DNA of 64,000 bases from NCBI GenBank assembly GCA_038133845.1, contig JAYPUA010000007.1, forward strand, positions 1-64,000. Reading direction: 5' to 3'. The notes beneath the pieces were generated by a model, which was given only the letters and a program-made list of their open reading frames with translations, did no database searches and had not been told where the DNA came from. Positions 59,612-64,000 of the stretch are shown piece by piece. The position numbers were made by a program, and so were the translations under genes. The stretch is from JAYPUA01 sp038133845 (GTDB lineage Bacteria; SAR324; NAC60-12). Position 1 is the first letter of the stretch. Every line of letters starts with the position of its first letter.

Positions 59612-60691
59612 TCAGCCGAGCTGTTCGAGAGACGCCACGACGTTGTCGGCGATGGCGCGGAAGGCTCGGGTGGCAGCGGTGTCGATGCCTTGAGCCATCA
59701 CGGGGGTGCCGGCGTCTCCCCCCTGGCGGACCTCCAGCTCGATGGGGACCGCTCCGAGGAAGGGCACCTGGTACTGCTTGCTCGCCTCTTCTGCGCCGTG
59801 GCGGTTGAAGATGGGCGTCTCTTCCCCACACTTGGGACAGGCGAAGAAGCTCATGTTTTCCACAATGCCGACAATCGGGATATCGACCTTGGTGAACATG
59901 TTGACCGCCTTGGCCGCGTCGAGCAGGGCGACATCCTGTGGCGTAGAGACCACCACGGCTCCGGCCAGCTCGCAGAGTTGAGAGAGCGAGAGGTGTGCGT
60001 CGCCCGTTCCCGGAGGCATGTCGATGATCATGAACTCGCCTCCCGGCCACTCGGTGTCGCGCAGGAGCTGGTCGATGGCAGAGTGCACCATGGGACCTCG
60101 CCAGACCACGGAGGAGTCCTCCTCCACAAGGTTGCCGATCGACATCAGGCTGATGCCGTGGGCCTCGATGGGGTGCAGTTTGTTGCCGTGAACCGCAGGC
60201 TTGGCCCCGCGCATTCCGGTCATGATTGGCATGCTCGGGCCGTAGATGTCGGCATCGAAGAGGCTGACCCGGAAGCCTTTTTGCTGGAGCGCCAAGGCAA
60301 GGTTGATGGAGACCGTTGACTTGCCCACCCCCCCTTTTCCGCTGGCAACCGCGAGCACGCAGTCGTAGTTTTGCAAGTAGGCGGTGCGTCGAGGCTGCTG
60401 TGCCGGGCGTGCGGCCTCCTGAGGCGCGGGCGATTCTTCCTCCGGAGCCCGGGCGACCACCTCCACGGCAACGCGCGAGACCGATGGGATCTTCAGCACT
60501 TCCTGCTCCACCTGTCCAGGGAGCGTGTTGCGAAAGTCCGAGCCCTCCGGGAGAATGAGCGTGATCTTTGCAAAGTCATTGTTGACGACACACCCATACA
60601 CGATCTCGGTGTCGGACAAACGCTTGCCGGAATCATCCAGCACAATGCGCCCAAAGGCGTCTTCAAACTGTTGTTGCAGCGAGGAGGACAT
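59612..60691 (-). CDS. mrp: Mrp/ApbC-type Fe-S cluster carrier ATPase
   Basis: A 359-residue P-loop protein. An N-terminal MIP18-like domain ('LSDTEIVYGCVVNNDFAKITLIL') leads by a Pro/Ala-rich linker to the ATPase with the deviant Walker A 'GKGGVGKST', 'DADIYGPSMP', 'DMPPGTGDAHLSL' and the Fe-S ligands 'ACPKCG'. It carries or inserts Fe-S clusters. It is divergent from murF with only 37 bases between the starts. Confidence 0.95.
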   Translation of the reverse strand: MSSSLQQQFEDAFGRIVLDDSGKRLSDTEIVYGCVVNNDFAKITLILPEGSDFRNTLPGQVEQEVLKIPSVSRVAVEVVARAPEEESPAPQEAARPAQQPRRTAYLQNYDCVLAVASGKGGVGKSTVSINLALALQQKGFRVSLFDADIYGPSMPIMTGMRGAKPAVHGNKLHPIEAHGISLMSIGNLVEEDSSVVWRGPMVHSAIDQLLRDTEWPGGEFMIIDMPPGTGDAHLSLSQLCELAGAVVVSTPQDVALLDAAKAVNMFTKVDIPIVGIVENMSFFACPKCGEETPIFNRHGAEEASKQYQVPFLGAVPIELEVRQGGDAGTPVMAQGIDTAATRAFRAIADNVVASLEQLG

Positions 60692-60728
60692 GAAGGCTCT
60701 CGGCTTAATGGATCAAGGAAAGTAGCGC

Positions 60729-62126
60729 ATGGAAAAAGTATATCCCCTTGCGGAAATGAAGCAAATTTTTCATGGTCAGACGCAGCATGTGGACGAAACG
60801 GAGGGCATCTCTCGCTTCAGCACCGATACCCGAACCCTGCAGCCGGGAGACTGGTTTCTCTGCCTGCAGGGGGAGACGATGGACGGACACGACTACATCG
60901 CCCGCGCTCTTGAGGCCGGAGCAGCCGGAGTGATTGCAGACCCGAACCGCATTCCTGCAGAGCTGCGGGAAGTCCCGTTTGCCCGCTTGCTGGTCGCAGA
61001 CCCCAACTTGGCCCTTCGCCAGTGGGCCCGCGCCCACCGCAGCCAGTTCACCGGGACCGTGCTCGCGGTGACCGGAAGCAACGGCAAGACCTCCACCAAG
61101 GAGATCCTGGCCCAACTCTGTGGCCAGCTGGGAACAACCCACGCGACCTCCGGAAACTTCAACAACTTCATCGGCGTGCCGCTGACGATCCTGGAGGCAC
61201 CGCTGGAGGCCCAGTGGTGGGTCATCGAGTTGGGGACCAACCATCCCGGAGAGATCTCCACGCTCTCGCAGATCGCCCAACCTCACGGAGGCATCCTGAC
61301 AAACGTCGGAGAGAGCCACCTGGAGTTCCTGATCTCGACGGAAGGCGTTGCCCGGGAGAAGTCCGGGCTGTTCCACGGCATGGCCTCCGGAAGCCGCGTG
61401 GTTGTACCGCATGACCTGATGCATGCCGATCTGGTGGGGCAGCAGGCGCTCAAGCATGAAATCCAGCTCCAACCCTACGCGCTGGAACCTCAGGACAAGG
61501 CAACGGTCGCCTCCAAGGTCAAGTGGCAGGGGTCCGGAGTCCGATTTCACCTGTGGGAGATGGAGTTCCAAGCTGCCCTCCACAACCCGCTGCATCTGAA
61601 GAATCTGGTCGCCAGCCTGGTTCTGCTGCAGGCTCAGGGCTGCTCTGTCGAGTCCCTGAAGCAGGCGGCGGCTCAGCTGGAGGTCAGCGTTCGGGGACGC
61701 TTTCAGCAGCTTCCTCAGGACGGCTGGCTGCTGATTGATGACAGCTACAACGCCAACCCGGACTCCTTCCGCAGCGTCATCCGCAGCGTGCGCGACATGT
61801 TTCCGGATCGCCGCCTGCTGCTTGCTGCCGGACCGATGGCCGAGCTGGGCGACTGGGCCCCGATGCTCCATCGGCAGGTCGCCCAGGCCGCCGCCGCCTG
61901 GGGCGTCTCCCATTTCTGGACGTTGCACGATCAGCGGGCAGAGTTCTACGAAATCGGCTGGGGCGAAGGGTCCGGATCCCCGGAGACCTTTCACCTCACT
62001 CCAGACCACGACACCCTCGCTGCTCAGCTCCGGAAATCTCTCCAACCTCAAGACATCGTCCTCGTCAAAGGCTCCCGCTCTGCCCGCATGGAACTCGTTG
62101 CCCAGGCCCTGCAAGCCTCCGCCTGA
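60729..62126 (+). CDS. murF: UDP-N-acetylmuramoyl-tripeptide--D-alanyl-D-alanine ligase MurF
   Basis: A 465-residue cytoplasmic peptidoglycan ligase. 'FSTDTRTLQPGDWFLCLQGE', the ATP site 'TGSNGKTSTKE', 'ELGTNHPGEI' and 'DDSYNANPDSF' are diagnostic. AAGGAAAG precedes ATG 60729. It stands alone, not in a large mur cluster. The promoter would have to lie inside the 37 bp gap or in the start of mrp. Confidence 0.96.
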   Translation: MEKVYPLAEMKQIFHGQTQHVDETEGISRFSTDTRTLQPGDWFLCLQGETMDGHDYIARALEAGAAGVIADPNRIPAELREVPFARLLVADPNLALRQWARAHRSQFTGTVLAVTGSNGKTSTKEILAQLCGQLGTTHATSGNFNNFIGVPLTILEAPLEAQWWVIELGTNHPGEISTLSQIAQPHGGILTNVGESHLEFLISTEGVAREKSGLFHGMASGSRVVVPHDLMHADLVGQQALKHEIQLQPYALEPQDKATVASKVKWQGSGVRFHLWEMEFQAALHNPLHLKNLVASLVLLQAQGCSVESLKQAAAQLEVSVRGRFQQLPQDGWLLIDDSYNANPDSFRSVIRSVRDMFPDRRLLLAAGPMAELGDWAPMLHRQVAQAAAAWGVSHFWTLHDQRAEFYEIGWGEGSGSPETFHLTPDHDTLAAQLRKSLQPQDIVLVKGSRSARMELVAQALQASA

Positions 62127-62147
62127 TTCCCCCTGTTTGCAAATTTG

Positions 62148-62174
62148 TTAGCACTCTGATAAAGTGAGTGCTAA
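62148..62174 (+). promoter_or_regulatory. Perfect CIRCE operator (HrcA binding) before clpB
   Basis: TTAGCACTC (62148-62156), 9-base spacer, GAGTGCTAA (62166-62174): an exact CIRCE inverted repeat. A -35-like TTGCAA (62137-62142) precedes it and a -10-like GATAAA (62158-62163) lies in the spacer, so HrcA bound here would block the clpB promoter. Heat shock would release it. Confidence 0.93.
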
Positions 62175-62227
62175 ATTTTGTTCCGACCTTCGGAACCCCG
62201 TGATTTGACGCGACAGGAGGAGGTTCC

Positions 62228-64000
62228 ATGAACGCGCAGAAGTTGACTCAAAAATCCATCGCTGCCATTGAGGCGGCACATTCCGAGGCGGTACGCCGCC
62301 AGCATCCGGAGATGACCGGGCTGCACTTGCTGCAGGCCTTGATGACTCAGGAGAAGGGCCTGGTGCGGCGACTCCTGGAGAAGCAGGGAGCGGACGTCCG
62401 GGACGTGGAAGCCCGGCTGGAGCAGCAGCTGGGACAGCTGCCCGCGTTCTCTGGGAGCTCGGCCGGACGCGTTGCCGCCAGCGGTGACTTCAATCAGGCG
62501 CTGGTGCGTGCTGAAGATGAGATGAAGAAACTCGGAGACGACTTTGTCAGCGTGGAGCACCTACTGCTGGCGCTGGTGGAGGACCGGAAGTCTCCGGCCG
62601 GGCGACTGCTTTCCGAGTCCGGGGTGGTCCGCAAGGAGTTGGAGGTGGCCCTCAACGACGTGCGGGGCGGGCAGCGTGTGACGAGTCAGAATCCGGAAGA
62701 GACCTACGAGGCGCTGGAGAAGTTTGGTACCGACCTGACTGAGCGGGCACGTTCCGGAAAGCTGGATCCGGTGATTGGGCGTGATGATGAGATCCGGCGG
62801 GTGGTGCAGGTGCTCTCCCGCAGGACCAAGAACAACCCGGTGCTCATTGGAGAGCCAGGAGTTGGCAAGACGGCGATTGCCGAGGGGCTGGCCCAGCGCA
62901 TTTCGCGCAACGATGTCCCGGACAGCCTGAAGGACAAGCGGTTGGTCTCGCTGGACATGGGGGCTCTGGTCGCCGGGGCCAAGTTCCGGGGAGAGTTTGA
63001 GGAGCGCCTGAAGGCCGTCCTCAAGGAGGTTCAGCAGTCCGAGGGGCACATCATCCTCTTCATTGACGAGCTGCACACCGTGGTGGGTGCAGGAAAAGTC
63101 GATGGCGCGATGGATGCCGGAAACCTGCTCAAGCCGATGCTGGCGCGTGGTGAGTTGCACTGCATCGGCGCGACGACGCTGGACGAATACCGCAAGCACA
63201 TCGAGAAGGATCCGGCTCTGGAGCGGCGCTTCCAGCAGGTGCTCGTGGGGCAGCCGGACGTCGAGGACACGATCTCGATTCTCCGGGGGCTGAAGGAACG
63301 CTACGAAATCCACCACGGCGTGCGCATCAAGGACAACGCCCTCATTGCCGCAGCGACGCTGTCAAACCGCTACATCACCGACCGCTTCCTCCCGGACAAG
63401 GCGATCGACCTGATGGACGAGGCGGCGGCACGGCTGCGTGTGGAGATCAACTCCATGCCGGCCGAGATGGATGAAATCTCCCGGCGTATCCTGCAGCTGG
63501 AGATCGAGCAGGCGGCCTTGAAGAAGGAGACGGATGCTGCCTCCAAAGAGCGGCTGGACAAGCTCGGGCGCGAGCTGGCAGATCTGCGCGATCAGTTCAA
63601 CGCGATGAAGGCGCAGTGGGAGCAGGAGAAGTCCGGACTGAACGCCGTGGCGCAGCTCAAGCAGCAGCTGGACGAGACGAACATTCAGATTGAGCAGGCG
63701 CGCCGTGCCTACAACCTGGAAGAGGCTGCCCGGCTGGAGTACGGGGTGCTTCCAGAGTTGCGGCACCAGCTGGAGGAAGCTCAGGCGCGAGAACACGACG
63801 AGCCAAAGAACCGGCTCCTCAAGGAGGAGGTGGACGCCGAGGACATCGCGGAGATCGTGGCGCGCTGGACCGGAATCCCGGTCTCCAAGATGCTTGAAGG
63901 CGAGCACGAGAAGCTGCTTCAACTTCCGGAACACCTGCACCGGCGTGTTGTCGGACAGGACGAGGCGATTCAGGCGGTCTCCGATGCCGTCCAGCGCGCA
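62228..64000 (+). CDS. clpB: ATP-dependent disaggregase ClpB (3' end beyond window)
   Basis: The visible 591 codons cover the N-terminal Clp-N domain ('TGLHLLQALMTQEKGLVRRLLEKQG'), the first AAA+ module with Walker A 'GEPGVGKTAI' and 'ILFIDELHTVVGAGKVDGAMDAGN', 'GATTLDEYRKHIEKDPALERRFQ', the coiled-coil middle domain and the beginning of the second module ('VVGQDEAIQAV'). It rescues aggregated proteins with DnaK. An AGGAGGAGG site precedes ATG 62228. Regulation by the CIRCE operator 54 bases upstream is likely; this would be HrcA control rather than, or beside, sigma32. Confidence 0.96.
   Translation, partial: MNAQKLTQKSIAAIEAAHSEAVRRQHPEMTGLHLLQALMTQEKGLVRRLLEKQGADVRDVEARLEQQLGQLPAFSGSSAGRVAASGDFNQALVRAEDEMKKLGDDFVSVEHLLLALVEDRKSPAGRLLSESGVVRKELEVALNDVRGGQRVTSQNPEETYEALEKFGTDLTERARSGKLDPVIGRDDEIRRVVQVLSRRTKNNPVLIGEPGVGKTAIAEGLAQRISRNDVPDSLKDKRLVSLDMGALVAGAKFRGEFEERLKAVLKEVQQSEGHIILFIDELHTVVGAGKVDGAMDAGNLLKPMLARGELHCIGATTLDEYRKHIEKDPALERRFQQVLVGQPDVEDTISILRGLKERYEIHHGVRIKDNALIAAATLSNRYITDRFLPDKAIDLMDEAAARLRVEINSMPAEMDEISRRILQLEIEQAALKKETDAASKERLDKLGRELADLRDQFNAMKAQWEQEKSGLNAVAQLKQQLDETNIQIEQARRAYNLEEAARLEYGVLPELRHQLEEAQAREHDEPKNRLLKEEVDAEDIAEIVARWTGIPVSKMLEGEHEKLLQLPEHLHRRVVGQDEAIQAVSDAVQRA

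Noticed and set aside
60705..62114. 469-codon minus-strand open frame
   Set aside because: Antisense shadow of murF.

Overview
The window is a 64 kb piece of a GC-rich chromosome from a diderm (Gram-negative) bacterium. Evidence for an outer membrane includes several signal-peptide beta-barrel proteins, an RND (MMPL) exporter with a LolA-like partner, lipoproteins, and a ManC enzyme for surface polysaccharide. Gene content is proteobacteria-like (gyrB-recF-dnaN block, HrcA/CIRCE-controlled clpB, GlnD-like protein, urease accessory genes, XdhC). A deep or delta-like lineage such as SAR324 is possible, but I cannot place it from sequence alone. No phage, transposase, rRNA or CRISPR array was seen; this is mostly core chromosome with patches of unassigned surface and small-protein genes.

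Layout. 1-5.5 kb: end of a tRNA-Ala, two small ORFs, and a three-gene export operon (barrel, LolA-like, RND) on the minus strand. 5.7-16.3 kb: malQ, a kinase-like coiled-coil protein, a membrane protein coupled to engB, ndk, hisH-hisB, a large barrel, a cyclase-family hydrolase, HMG-CoA lyase and an orphan GspF/PilC-like protein. 16.3-22.3 kb: der, gyrB, recF and dnaN read leftward. 22.3-22.5 kb: a 245 bp gap holding about eight copies of a 9-mer that looks like a variant DnaA box, a candidate replication origin, although dnaA is not next to dnaN. 22.5-27.9 kb: a phosphopantetheinyl transferase, two related outer-membrane proteins, an extended exonuclease III, an orphan FliN-like protein and a run of very small genes. 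27.9-52.2 kb is almost all plus strand: serA, parC, a degenerate homocysteine methyltransferase, pyk, rlmN, ureG-ureD, pyrB, a double CDP-alcohol phosphotransferase, ruvB, a tightly coupled four-gene peptide-ligase/GlnD-like operon (40.3-47.1 kb), aroG with a possible Phe-containing leader ORF, and a barrel/FecR/lipoprotein cassette. 52.2-64 kb: small exported proteins, a cysteine desulfurase, a VWA protein, manC, a nucleoside deaminase and xdhC, an enol-lactonase-like hydrolase, a dienelactone hydrolase, mrp, murF, and a perfect CIRCE operator in front of a truncated clpB.

How the genes work together. Nucleoside deaminase plus XdhC (purine breakdown) and UreG plus UreD (urease maturation) suggest purine or urea nitrogen scavenging, with the urease structural genes elsewhere. 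The most interesting system is the 40.3-47.1 kb operon: C39-like cysteine peptidase, RLAN-RimK ATP-grasp ligase, GCS2 ligase and a large GlnD-like nucleotidyltransferase/HD/ACT protein, joined by 1-4 bp overlaps. A second, genome-scale signal is strong over-representation of the palindrome TCCGGA, about 19 copies in the first 5.5 kb by hand count where about 2 are expected.
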